From Benincasa hispida (taxonomy: Eukaryota > Streptophyta > Magnoliopsida > Cucurbitales > Cucurbitaceae), in contig NC_052357.1 of assembly GCF_009727055.1 (NCBI RefSeq), positions 88,683,579-88,747,578 of the forward strand: 64,000 nucleotides of DNA, given 5' to 3'. The notes under the pieces were generated by a model. The model saw nothing but the letters and a program-made list of their open reading frames with translations. It was not told where the DNA came from and searched no databases. A program made the translations under genes and the position numbers. Shown piece by piece: positions 54,306-64,000 of this stretch (within the stretch, counting starts at the first letter, position 1; each line of letters starts with the position of its first letter).

Positions 54306-55030
54306 CTTTTACAACAATGGCGAAATCCTTCCCCTTATCTTTTTTCTTCTCCTAAATCTTCTTCGAAGCAGAAGATTGAGGAATATAGTTAGTTCCAGAG
54401 GATGAACCCTTTTAGAACTTCCTTTTGGAATGGGCAACGTTTGCCTCTCCTTCAACCGGTCTCTTATTTTCATAAGAGACTGGTAAGTCTGTAGCTCAAT
54501 AAAGAGAATAATCAGGTTACATTGGATTTTTTTCATCATCGCATTGCTGCGAAATTGTAGGAAACTCTTCGAAAGAGATTCCATGACGAATGCAACCTGG
54601 CTGGGCTCGTCTATGACCGCTCCATTTGCCTCTACCACGTTAAATTGGACCATCATGTCCAGGACATGTTTCCGAACAAATGTGCCCTCTTTTATGCAAC
54701 AGTTGTAAATGTATTTGAGGGCATCATAGTGAAGCTGATAGGACGGTTGTCCAAACGTCTCTTGGAGAGATTCCATAATCTCCTGGACAGAACTTCAGAT
54801 AAGCTCGCCAATATGTAGACGTGGGCCTTTTTGTTGGCCTTTATCCACCGGTCATAAACATCCTTCGTAGCCTGGGATACATTACGAGCAGGGGTCGAAG
54901 GACAATCCTCCGATAAGACGAACCGTAGATCGTCAACAACAAGAATCGTATTCAAGTTGGACTTCCACATAGAGTAATTATTGTCGGTAAGTTCTTCATT
55001 TTTAAGCAGTGCAATTATTGAGGAAAACAT
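54306..55030 (-). pseudogene. Copia gag (element O)
   Basis: On - ATG at 55030 starts MFSSIIALLKNEELTDNNYS, with NTILVVDDLRFVLSEDCPSTPA and AHVYILASLSEVLSRRL following. A frame change near 54770 leads to MESLQETFGQPSYQLHYDALKY and VRKHVLDMMVQFNVVEANGAV. A stop or shift near 54530-54360 disrupts the basic tail. This is the best-preserved UBN2-type gag in the window. Confidence 0.88.
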
Positions 55031-55656
55031 TGCTGACAATAAAAAAACAAACATTGATCATATTAGTTATCTTTGCCTTAACCCATCACACAAGCAAACA
55101 ATTGTAAACTATCCAATCAATTTAGAAAAAACAAGCAATCATAGAACCCTAATAAACTATTGATTTAATTTTACAATGATGCTTCAGGGGTTTAGAGCAA
55201 TAGCCATCGAAGGGTGATTAGCCATCATTGTTCGATTAAGCATTCATTAACTCTTAACTCATCTACATAAATGTAACTCTCCCACATTCAAATCTCAGAA
55301 GTACGCACCAACAAGCTACTATTAGGAAAAACAACTGTTGATAATTAACCTAAGTGACTCTATCATTTTCAAGAGTTCATTGTGTTCTGAATCCTATGAA
55401 CATACAAGAACATAAGAGCAAAACTTGATATAAATATCTCGTTTTGTACTTTTCCTCCCACTAAAGTGTCCTACGTATTTTAGGGTTATTTAACTTAGAT
55501 AAATCCGACTAAGTCAATCTATTTATGTTTATTATAACTCTTATAAAAAGGTCTTTACACTATTTTCTAGGTGAATTAATCCCTTTTAATTAACCTAGTG
55601 ACATTGCATGCTAACATTAAACAATGATTAATTCCACTCAGATCAGTTCCCAAGTA

Positions 55657-55692
55657 GGAGGTGTTTCGTAAACCGTCAACCTAAATACCTCC
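55657..55692 (-). other. Conserved leader hairpin, copy in copia O
   Basis: On - GGAGGTATT pairs with AACACCTCC, 8 of 9 pairs, loop beginning TAGGTTGACGG. Compared with copia A, one stem pair changes from G-C to A-T on both sides. Confidence 0.7.
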
Positions 55693-56504
55693 AGTTTAGA
55701 TAGAACTTGACCGTTAGAGTTCCCTTATAATCATAGTAATGTTTTTCCTACTTAGTCTATTAAAATTATGTTAAAACTATGTAAGAAATAATTCTAATCC
55801 TATTCATAGTAATGTTTTTCCTACTTAGTCCTATTAGAATTTAAATGATCTAGTCTAATTAATTTGAAATAATTTAAAATTAATTAATTTATCCTATGAT
55901 CCTATATTTGCATGCAATTCTTGATTATAGATTGGCGGTTTCTAATTATTAATTTTTAAAACTATTTTCAAATTTTAATGATTAGCCCTATAATCATGCT
56001 TTCTATGGTTTAATTTAATTAAAAAGATTCTAATTAAATAATTAAACCATAAATAATGCATTTCATAAATATAAATAACAATTATATTATTACTATGAAT
56101 GTGTCATGCCCAATGCATATTGATTTTCATATTTAATCAACTCCTTATATTAAGCTAAACATGAAAATCATATAAGCATGCTCTACACATTGAATTAAAT
56201 ATAATTGTTTATATTTAACTTGTGTAATTACATGCTTCATTCTTTATTAATTTCATCTAACTAACATAACCATTATATTAAATAAATCTTGAAATTAAAT
56301 ATTCATGCATTATCTCATACATTATAACTATTATAATATATAAAAATGCATGAGCATGCTTAAGCTAAGGTGAGATTATATTTAAATGACATCCCAAAAG
56401 CTTTTAAAAAGCATATGAACCGGTTAATTAGCCCCTAGGATAAAATTAAAGAATAAAATTACATTAATTTTACAAATTTTATCCTAAAAATCTTCAGCCG
56501 ATTC

Positions 56505-56645
56505 AGAATCCGACCAAAACTGCTCGAACTGACAGAAAACTGCTCGAATCAGGTCAAAACTACTCGAACCAAATGAAAACCACTCGAACCTGTCGAAAAA
56601 AATGCTTGAATCGGTAAAAAACCGCTCGAACTGGTCAAAATCATT
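56505..56645. repeat. Degenerate ~24-bp repeat array in the O leader
   Basis: About six units of AAAACTGCTCGAAC plus a variable TGGTC/AGGTC part occur in tandem. Leader Q has a similar CGAACC-rich stretch near 50340-50400. Confidence 0.7.
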
Positions 56646-57280
56646 GGCCCAGCCAACAAATGAATCAAACTAGTCAACGAACCACTGCGGAACTAACCAA
56701 ACCGCTCAACTAGGGTTGACGTCAGCATCTTCTGCCTTATGCTGATGTTGACATCACGCTTGCGTCAACCGTATTTTTTTTCAATTTTTTATAATTTCAG
56801 CCTTTGTACCTCTATTTTCCGCTCTTTTTTTTTTTTTTTTTTTTTTGCCAAATATGGTCTTGATTTTCATATCTTCATCAGAAAAAGACCTAATGTAGAT
56901 CCAGACTTAAGAAGACTTAATTTACAATTTAAATGCCCAAAACGTAGGGACCCTTACATGAATGAATCATATAAAAAATCGTAAATTATAAGGATGATTA
57001 ACCAAATGAGTTCATAGAAAAACCCAACATTCTTAATGCAGGTCCCACCTTAAATAAAACAAAAAAAAAAAAAAGAAATTACATTGTATGGCAAATACAT
57101 TTTAAGAAACCGAAGTCATGACTTCAACTTTTTGTAGTTGCAGGTGTGGAAATCACATAGAAATCAGATAACAATCACATAAAAATTTTCAGATGAAAGT
57201 TTTTTGACATGTTTACAAAACAACAAAACTTTGGGACACATGCCCAATTTTCAATGTTCTTTTTGTATTAAAATTGCAAT

Positions 57281-58309
57281 TGCCCCAAATCCCAAGCACA
57301 ACGAAAAAAATTTCAAACCATTTTCAGACTTTAAAAACAAACTAACAGAGGAAATAAAATCTAGAAACCCTTCTAGAGGGATTCACCAACTTTTTGGATC
57401 TACGATTCCTCTACTGCAAAACAAGTGATCACCACGAAAATAGTTCCAGCAGTATTCTCTTTGGGTAGTGAGGTAGAAAGAGGTGGATCCTTGGAGAGAA
57501 TTTTCTACCGAGAGAAATCTCAAAAAACCACAAAGCTAGAGAGAAAAAACAATTTTGTGATAGAGAACTTAGAGAATGGAGGAAGTTAGAGAGAATATCT
57601 CTCTCCTATTTTCATATGACCCCCACGTTGGGGAGTTTGTTATAACTAATTTATTTTAAAATATTATTTATTTAATTAATTAATTTAATTTAATTTAATT
57701 TATTTAATTAAATAATAATAAATTTATTTAATTTAAAAATAAATTAAATCAAAATTTATTTTATTAAAATAAACCAAATAATTATTAATTAATCGAATTA
57801 ATTAATGATAATTAAATATCTCATATTTAATTAAATGTGCATTTGAATCATATTCTAATATATCCCTCTCTCATAACTTATAGTTTTAATTCAATTAATT
57901 TAATTAAATAAAATTTATTTGAATTTAATTAAATAAAATAATTAATTAATTCTTCAATTAATTAATCATTAAATTAAATGTCACATATTTAATTTAACCT
58001 TGTGTTTGAATCACATCCAATTAATTTCTCTCATATTACCTATAGTTTTAATGTGCATCTGATACGCATTAATTTAACCTATAGTTTTAATATAAATTAT
58101 ATCCATATTAAATTTAATATTTGAACTACTTCAAATATTTAGTTCTCTCATTAAATTAATTTTTGAATCAAATTCAAAATAAATTTATATTATAAAGTAT
58201 AATTAAAATATAAACTTTATATTATAATGTATCACCATACATTATATTATTCCCAAGTTTAATTAAAATATAAACTTTATATTATAATGTAATCACAGTC
58301 ACATATTAT
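57281..58309 (-). repeat. 5' LTR remnant of copia O
   Basis: Bases 57285-58260 match 31540-32700 (AACAGAGGAAATAAAATCTAG, AGAGGTGGATCCTTGG, AT-rich core). After that, 58198-58245 is partly repeated at 58257-58300 and the LTR end is missing. Gag of element N follows at 58310. Confidence 0.75.
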
Positions 58310-58690
58310 CTTTCCTCTTGATTAAAGAATGAAGGGAAGGCTCCCACAGTTAGAAAAGGCAAGGGTAAGGGTAAGGTGGCTGATAAGGGCAAATGTTTTC
58401 ACTGCAGATGTGGATGGTCATATTGGAAATGCAATTGCCTAAATACCTCGTTTAGAAAAAAAAAAAAAAGAGAAAGAAGGTAAATATGATTTACTAGTCC
58501 TGGAAACTTGTTTAGTGGAAAATGACCATAATGACTGGATACTTGATTTGGGAGCTACTAATCACGTTTGTTCTTCTTTACAGTGAATTAGTTTCTTCCA
58601 GCAACTCGAGAAGGGTGAAATAACGCTCAAGGCTGAATCAGGAGATGCTATTTCAACTTGTGTAGTGGAAGTTGCTAAGTTATTTTTTAA
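58310..58690 (+). pseudogene. Copia gag C-terminus and protease start (element N)
   Basis: A Lys/Gly-rich linker and a zinc knuckle with the His changed to Tyr (CFHCRCGWSYWKCNC) are followed by an A-run (58460-58472). The protease follows with WILDLGATNHVCSS (Asp codon 58545-58547). Confidence 0.85.
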
Positions 58691-59990
58691 AAAATAGATT
58701 TTTGGTTTCAGAAAACTTATATATAGTTCCCAAAATGATGAGGAACCTTGTATCTATTTCCTATTTAATTGAACAATTTTATTCTGTCTTTTTTCCATTC
58801 ATGAAGCGTTCATTATGAAAAATGGTGTCAAGATTTGTTCAGCTAAACTATAAGATAACTTATATGTGTTAAGACCAATTGAATCAAAAGCATTTTTAAA
58901 TCACGAAATGTTTAAAACGAGTGAATACTCAAACTGAAAGACAAAGAATTTCTCCAAATAGCAATAATACCTATCTTTGGCATTTGAGAATATGTTACAT
59001 AAATTTTAATAGGATTGGAAGACAAGTAAAGAGTGGACTTCTAAGCGAGTTATAAGATGATTCATTACCTCTATGTGAATTTTGTCTTGAAGGAAAAATG
59101 ACTAAAGATCCTTTTAATGGAAAAGGTTATAGAGCCAAAAAGAGCCCTTAGAGCTTATACATTCAGATCTTTGTGGTCCGATGAATGTAAAAGCTCGTGG
59201 AGGGTACGAATACTTTATCTCTTTCATAGATGGTTATTCGAGGTATGGTTACTTATACCTAATGGGACATAAGTCTGAAGCCTTTGAAAAGTTCAAAGAG
59301 AACAAGGCTGAAGTTGAAAACCTGTTAGGTAAAACGATTAAAACACTTCGATCTGATCGGGATGGAGAGTATGTGGATTTATAATTCCAAAACTATATGA
59401 TAGATAATGGAATTCAATCCTAACTATCAGCACCTGGTATACCTCAACAGAATGGTGTATCAGAAAGGAGAAATAAAACCTTGTTAGACATGTTTCGTTA
59501 TATGATGAGCTATGCTCAATTGCCTAGCTCATTTTGGGGATATGAAGTAAAGACTACAGTTCACATCTTGAAAAATGTTTCCTCAAAAAGTGTTTTTGAA
59601 ACATCTTTTGAGTTATGGAGGGGGTGTAAGCCTAGTATACGTTACTTAAGAATATGAGATTGTCCTGCACACGTGCTAGTGATAAATCCTAAGAAGTTGA
59701 AACCTCGTTCAAGGTTATGTCGATTTGTTGGTTACCCTAAAGAAACGAGAAGTGATCAATTCTATGATCCTCAAGAAAACAAGGTATTTGTATCGATAAA
59801 CGCGTGGAGGAAGACCACATAAGAGATCATAAACTACAAAGAAAATTAGTATTAAATTAAGCTACTAAAGAATCAACAAGGGTTGTTGATGTAGTTGGTC
59901 CTTCGTCAAGAGTTAATGAAGAAGCCAATACTTCAAGTCAGTCTTGTCCTTCTCAATCATTAAGAGTGCGTTGACACAATTGGAGGATTG
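58691..59990 (+). pseudogene. Copia protease end and integrase (element N)
   Basis: It contains VPKMMRNLVSISYL, then CEFCLEGKMTK, HSDLCGPMNVKARGGYEYFISFIDGYSRYGYL and LRSDRDGEYVDL (59181-59384), keeping the first two catalytic Asp. NGVSERRNKTLL keeps the Glu. All three integrase catalytic residues are present, the only such copia copy here, but stops at 59382-59384 and elsewhere break it. The STRVV linker is at 59875-59920. Confidence 0.88.
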
Positions 59991-61152
59991 TATCACAACC
60001 TGACCGTTACTTGGGTTTAAATGAAACTCAGGTTGTCATACTAGATGATGGCATTAAGGATCCATTGTCCTATAAACAAACAATAAATGACGTAGACAAG
60101 GACCAATGGATCAAAACCATGGACCTTGAAATGGAGTTTATGTACTCCAGTTCAGTATGGGAGCTTGTAGGTCTACCTAAAGGGGTTAAACCTATAGGGT
60201 GTAAATGGATCTATAAAAGAAAGAGAGATGCTACTGGGAAGGTATAGACCTTCAACGATAAACTTGTAGCAAAGGGTTATACCTAGAGGGAAGGGGGTCT
60301 ACTATGTGGAAATTTTTTCCTCTGTGTCTATGCTTAAGTATATAAGAATTCTCTTCTCTATAGCCACATATTATGACTATAAGATATGGCAAATGGATGT
60401 CAAGACTGCTTTTATGTATGACAATCTTGAAGATAATATCTTTATGTCTCAACCCAAGGGATTCGTAGCCCAAGGTCAGGAGCAAAAAGTTTGCAAGCTG
60501 AATCGATCTATTAATGGGTTGAAGCAGGCATCAAGATCTTGGAACATTAGATTTGATATTGCGATTAAATCTTTTAGTTTTGATCAAAATGTAGATGAAT
60601 CTTGTGACTACAAGAAAATCATCAACAATAAAGTAGCTTTCTTTATGCTTTATGTGGACGATATCCTACTCATTGGGAATGGTGTAAGGTACCTCACTGA
60701 TATTAAAAATTGACTGGAAGCTCAATTCCAAATTAAAGGTTTGGGAGAGGCGCATTATGTACTTAGGATCTAAATTATTAGAGATCACAAGAACGAAACG
60801 TTGGCTTTGTCTCAAACAACTTATATCGACAAAATGTTGACTCGATATTCAATGTAGAACTCTAAGAATAATTTATTACCTTTCAGGAACGGGGTTCAAT
60901 TTTCAAAGGAATAGTGTCCTAAGATACCTCGAGAAGTTAAGAATATGAGAAGTTAAGGATTTATTACCTTTCAGGCACGGACTAGGATATGAGGGTCACC
61001 TAGTGGGTAGCTTAATGTACGTTATGCTTTGCACTAGGCTAGACATTTGTTATGCAATGGGAATAGTCAGTAGGTACCAGTTCAATCCAGTATTAGACCA
61101 CTGGACAACGGTTAAGAATATCCTGAAGTATCTTAGGAGAACAAGGGACTAT
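59991..61152 (+). pseudogene. Copia reverse transcriptase (element N), truncated
   Basis: SYKQTINDVDKDQWIKTMDLEMEF, GCKWIYKRKRD (60011-60247) and YIRILFSIATYYDYKIWQMDVKTAF, SINGLKQASRSWNIRF and an intact YVDD at 60651-60662 (60306-60713) are clear. Later pieces (SLMYVMLCTRLDICYAMGI near 61010-61060) contain rearranged sequence: GTTAAGGATTTATTACCTTTCAGG repeats part of an earlier line near 60950-60975. The element ends at RTRDY (61152) against a reversed LTR; RNase H is gone. Confidence 0.88.
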
Positions 61153-61819
61153 CCTTAAAAGTGGGCACAAGTGGATTCCATCTTGCACCCTATGCCCCCA
61201 ACTATCTACCCGATCTTACCCCTAAATGGGAGGCTTATTGAGTCGGTGCTATTAAGCCAACCCTCACCCATGCAAATCTAAGGATAATCTTGAATAAATA
61301 GGAGTTCATAGTTAGCTCAAGATTAAGGTCAAGTTACCTAGGTCATCGCTGTGAAATAGTCAGTCTTAAACAGTAAACAATGTTATAAAATAAGAGTGAC
61401 TAATTTCTTAGTTCGATCTTACACAAACTCTTTGCATAGGACGCCCCTACTCGCATGTCTCCACATGAACGAATCAGGATCACTTCGTTTATAGCACTTT
61501 ATAACAGTTGTAACATCTACAAAGTAGGCCCATTCGATAATGTTCCCAGAATAAGGTACCCAGCCTTATCCGTTTACTATAGACCATTATGGCTACTTAC
61601 TTGAACTTGATTCACTCTTATGTCTCCACATAAAGTTCAAATACTCATGTAATAGCCATGGATCTTAGTTTATTGGATTTTGGTTATTTCTAAAACAAAA
61701 TGAGCAATTTAAACATTCAATAACAACTTTATTGAATCAAATTTCAATAACATCTATATTGGTTAATAGAATAAGTTTATTGGTTACAAGCTACGAGTTT
61801 TAGGACATAAAACCCAACA
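61153..61819 (-). repeat. 3' LTR of copia T, truncated
   Basis: On + it ends ACATAAAACCCAACA at 61819, followed by the reversed PPT AACTCTCACTTAGACTAAAAC. The outer ~1 kb of the LTR, which would lie to the left, is missing at the junction with N. Confidence 0.78.
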
Positions 61820-62120
61820 AACTCTCACTTAGACTAAAACTCTAGTGGTTACACACATTTATACGCAGAATGTTAAGTTTTTGAGTTTTCAGAGAGAAAT
61901 ACAATAACTAGGACATCACATACCCATAGTTTGTCTTTACTAGGTATCATATACCTATGGGTTTTTCTCCCACTTACCCTAGATTATATAACTCGTAGTC
62001 CTAGATTCATTAGGTGACCCTCATACACTTTAGCCGAGAGGACCCTTGTAAACATATCAGTATACTAACTTCTAATTAATTAACAAATAGGGGATGCATT
62101 TTATACCTTCAACTTCTTAA
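61820..62120 (-). other. Noncoding part before the PPT of copia T
   Basis: It resembles 38194-38400 and 41446-41650: CTCCCACTTACCCTAGATTAT, AGGTGACCCTCATACACTTTAGCC and GATCAGT-like blocks. No frame is open. Confidence 0.6.
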
Positions 62121-63200
62121 GTCTAGATGCCATCACCAAGTATTGGTGACTTGAGTTTCTACTAAACTCATGTTATGGTTAGGTTGTCACACAACCCTCC
62201 CACTACATCAAGACACTCTTAACTCCTTGAGAAATATGAATCTAACTAGTCTTAACAACTTCTGTTTCAGGGTCAGGTTAATCAATAACCTTGTTGATTT
62301 TCTATAACCACTATGGAAACTTGATACAATAATTTATGATCTCTCATGTATACTTCTTTAAATAAAGTAACATTTGTCGATACAAATATTTGATTTTCTT
62401 ATGGGTAGAAGAAGTATACTGTTTTGGGGTAGCCTATGGATAGGCATACTGTTTTGAACGATGTTCCATTTCCTTAGGGTTTGGCATCAACATATGTGTC
62501 GATCTTTCCCAAATTTTGAAATATGTAAACATCCTTTACTCTTCATAAACAGCTTTTATGACCTCTCCACATCTCATATGGAGTTTCATAAAACCTTTTA
62601 ATGGCATGATGTTCAAAAAGTATATAATAGCCACTACTATATACTCCCAAAATAATTTAGGCAACTGAGCATAGCTCATCTTTCAACCAAACCATGTCTA
62701 ACAGGGTTCTATTTTTCTTTCCAATACACCGTTCTGCTGAGGCGTCAGGTGTAGAGAGTTGTGATTAGATTCCATGTTCTATCAAATAGTTTTGAAAATC
62801 TCAGATTTGATGTACTCTCCACCTTGATCTGATCAAAATATCTTAATTGTTTTACCTAAGTAATTTGCATATACCTTGAATTTTTCAAATGTTTTAGACT
62901 CGTGATAAATTTAGGTAAATATAATTGTACTTTGAATAATCATCAATAAAACCAATGAAATATTCATACCCTCCTCGTGCCTTGATATTCATCGGACCAT
63001 ATAGGTCTGAATGTACAAACTCTTGGGTTCTTTGGCTGTAAGATCTTTTCTTATAAAAGATCTTTTGGTCATTTCATCTTCAAGACAAGACTCACATAAT
63101 ATTAAAAGGTTATCTTCTAACTGATTTAGATGACCACTTTTAACCATTCTTAATCTTTTTAAGGTTTATGTGACCAAATCTTTAATTGTCAAAGATAAGT
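62121..63200 (-). pseudogene. Copia integrase remnant (element T)
   Basis: On - pieces of the C-terminal block (VCLSIGYPK, FYPYENQIFVSTNVTLF) near 62340-62450, the MSYAQLPKLFWEYIV and VFWKEKNRTLLDMV region near 62640-62720 and RGGYEYFIGFIDDYS near 62930-62990 are visible across many shifts. The zinc-binding region (LRLGH-like, LNKIK) lies near 63080-63190. Heavily decayed. Confidence 0.7.
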
Positions 63201-64000
63201 TCTTGAAGAAACCTTTTCTTTTTGTTTTTTAGTCGTTTCAAATATCTGAATATTTGAAATGGCCTATGTTTTGGTCGGTTTTAATATAGAAGTTGTTTTA
63301 TAATAGAACAAATAAAAAAACACTTTTTGTTAATGAACACTTCATTTATGTCAAAAGATACTTTTATACAAATGATCTTACAAAAGATAGATACAAAACT
63401 TTTCATTACAGTAACAAGAAATACATTATCTAATATAATGGATCTATCTTTTGAAAGTAACTTCAGGAACTCCCACTAATTTTTCTGAGATGGCCTCCCT
63501 TGTTCACAACCTTGAGAGTTATCTATTAATCTACAAGCATCCTTCAGAAACTAATTTCTTTGTTTTGCTTTTTTCGCTTTCTTTTCCGCGAGGTACTTCA
63601 AGTAGTTTCTCTTCCAGTGCCCGTCTCTGTTGTAGTAGAAACACTTTCCTTTGTCTGCAACTTTAACCTTGCTTTTACGGTCAGTAGAAGCCTTCCTCTT
63701 CCCCTATACTCTTTTTCATCTGAACACTTTTGTTCTTAGAAGAAGAAGAATCAGACTTTATCTTAGAGGACAATCCTTTTTTATCTGCAGTGGCATCATT
63801 TACCTCTGTTTCCTATCCCTTAGTTTTCAAAAAGGACTGATAAGTCTACAACTCATTGAGAAGAGTGGTCAAGTTAAATTCTATGTTGTTCATCATCGCA
63901 TTTGTGTGGAACTGTAAGAAGCTTTTTGAAAGAGATTCTAGAATAAAACTGACCTGACTTTCTCGTCTGTGACAGCTCTGTTTACTTCTGCTATATTGAA
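63201..64000 (-). pseudogene. Copia protease and gag C-terminus (element T), partial
   Basis: On -, KCFYYNRDGHWKRNYLKYLAEK is the zinc knuckle near 63580-63650, with two Cys changed to Tyr. Upstream are a Ser/Lys-rich linker and the end of the UBN2 region (FNIAEVNRAV near the window edge). The protease zone 63201-63560 shows only traces. Confidence 0.75.

Larger units (their letters stand above)
55031..57280 (-). other. Leader of copia O
   Basis: It is noncoding, about 2.25 kb and AT-rich. It includes the conserved hairpin 55657-55692, a repeat array at 56505-56645, a T-run of about 22 (56825-56846) and an A-run (57061-57074). A primer site next to the LTR is not recognisable. Confidence 0.65.
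31528..58309 (-). mobile_element. Copia element O, inserted in gag of N
   Basis: On - it has a 5' LTR remnant (57281-58309), leader, gag, protease, integrase, RT, RNase H, PPT and 3' LTR (31528-33786). P and Q interrupt the integrase. The left flank GTTTG (31523-31527) is the likely target site; the right flank and the end of the 5' LTR are deleted, together with part of the N gag. Confidence 0.8.
29634..61152 (+). mobile_element. Copia element N, outermost host of the nest
   Basis: An LTR piece, leader and gag start (29634-31527) and then gag end, protease, integrase and RT (58310-61152) are on the same strand and complementary in content. They are separated by element O and its contents. 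Gag residues between the two parts are missing, so a deletion accompanied or followed the insertion. RT ends abruptly at 61152 against the LTR of element T. Confidence 0.75.
61153..64000 (-). mobile_element. Copia element T, runs off the window
   Basis: On -: gag end, zinc knuckle, protease and integrase traces, linker, PPT and 3' LTR. RT and RNase H are almost absent, so a deletion joins the INT-RT linker zone (62100) to the region before the PPT. Confidence 0.75.

Noticed and set aside
1..64000. Host genes, tRNA or rRNA genes
   Set aside because: I looked for non-transposon coding blocks and cloverleaf-like sequences and found only primer-site matches to tRNA-Met and retrotransposon domains. 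A tRNA or protein search could still reveal something I missed by eye.

Overview
This 64-kb window is plant nuclear DNA made almost entirely of decayed, nested LTR retrotransposons. I find no host protein-coding gene, rRNA, tRNA or CRISPR array. Every recognisable reading frame is a fragment of a Ty1/copia or Ty3/gypsy polyprotein broken by stops and frameshifts, and the rest is LTR, untranslated leader or AT-rich LTR sequence. A eudicot heterochromatic or pericentromeric scaffold is most likely. The copia LTR style (TGTTGGG...CCAACA), the GATAGACAC foldback and the CGATCGTTTAG arrays remind me of cucurbit genomes, but that is pattern memory and weak.

Layout. (1) 1-10195: the 3' three-quarters of an Athila-type Ty3/gypsy element on +, with gag end, protease, RT, RNase H, integrase, an extra downstream ORF interrupted by a 409-N gap, 3' UTR repeats, PPT and 3' LTR. 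(2) 10196-11260: a minus-strand copia LTR fragment. (3) 11261-17930: copia element A on +, split by a solo LTR (14605-16445). (4) 17931-21960: an LTR fragment with a 147-bp foldback, then copia element B on +. (5) 21961-29092: LTR fragments flanking a decayed Tekay/Del-like gypsy element whose two LTRs have lost opposite ends. (6) 29093-61152: a five-level nest. Copia N (+) is interrupted in gag by copia O (-). O is interrupted in integrase by copia P (-) and copia Q (-). Q is interrupted in RNase H by R, a solo Athila-like LTR. R is interrupted by S, a gypsy-like solo LTR. Target-site duplications support Q (GCTTT), R (CTCCT), S (CTAAG) and P (GCTTT); P and Q share the same GCTTT. (7) 61153-64000: copia T on -, running off the window.

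Two stretches are contaminated by an artificial 38-bp palindrome, two 19-bp Tn5 mosaic ends joined head to head as in the Nextera mate-pair junction, at 13238, 49858 and 50299. Each lies beside a spurious local duplication. These are assembly errors, not biology.

I found no convincing new cellular system. The signals most worth following are RNA or DNA structures inside the retrotransposons: a terminal LTR hairpin with a GAAA loop and compensatory changes between two Athila-like families, a conserved covarying hairpin in the copia 5' leader, an internal palindromic promoter-like block before the extra Athila ORF, a conserved splice-donor-like site in copia LTRs, and family-specific arrays of CpG-containing motifs in LTRs and leaders.
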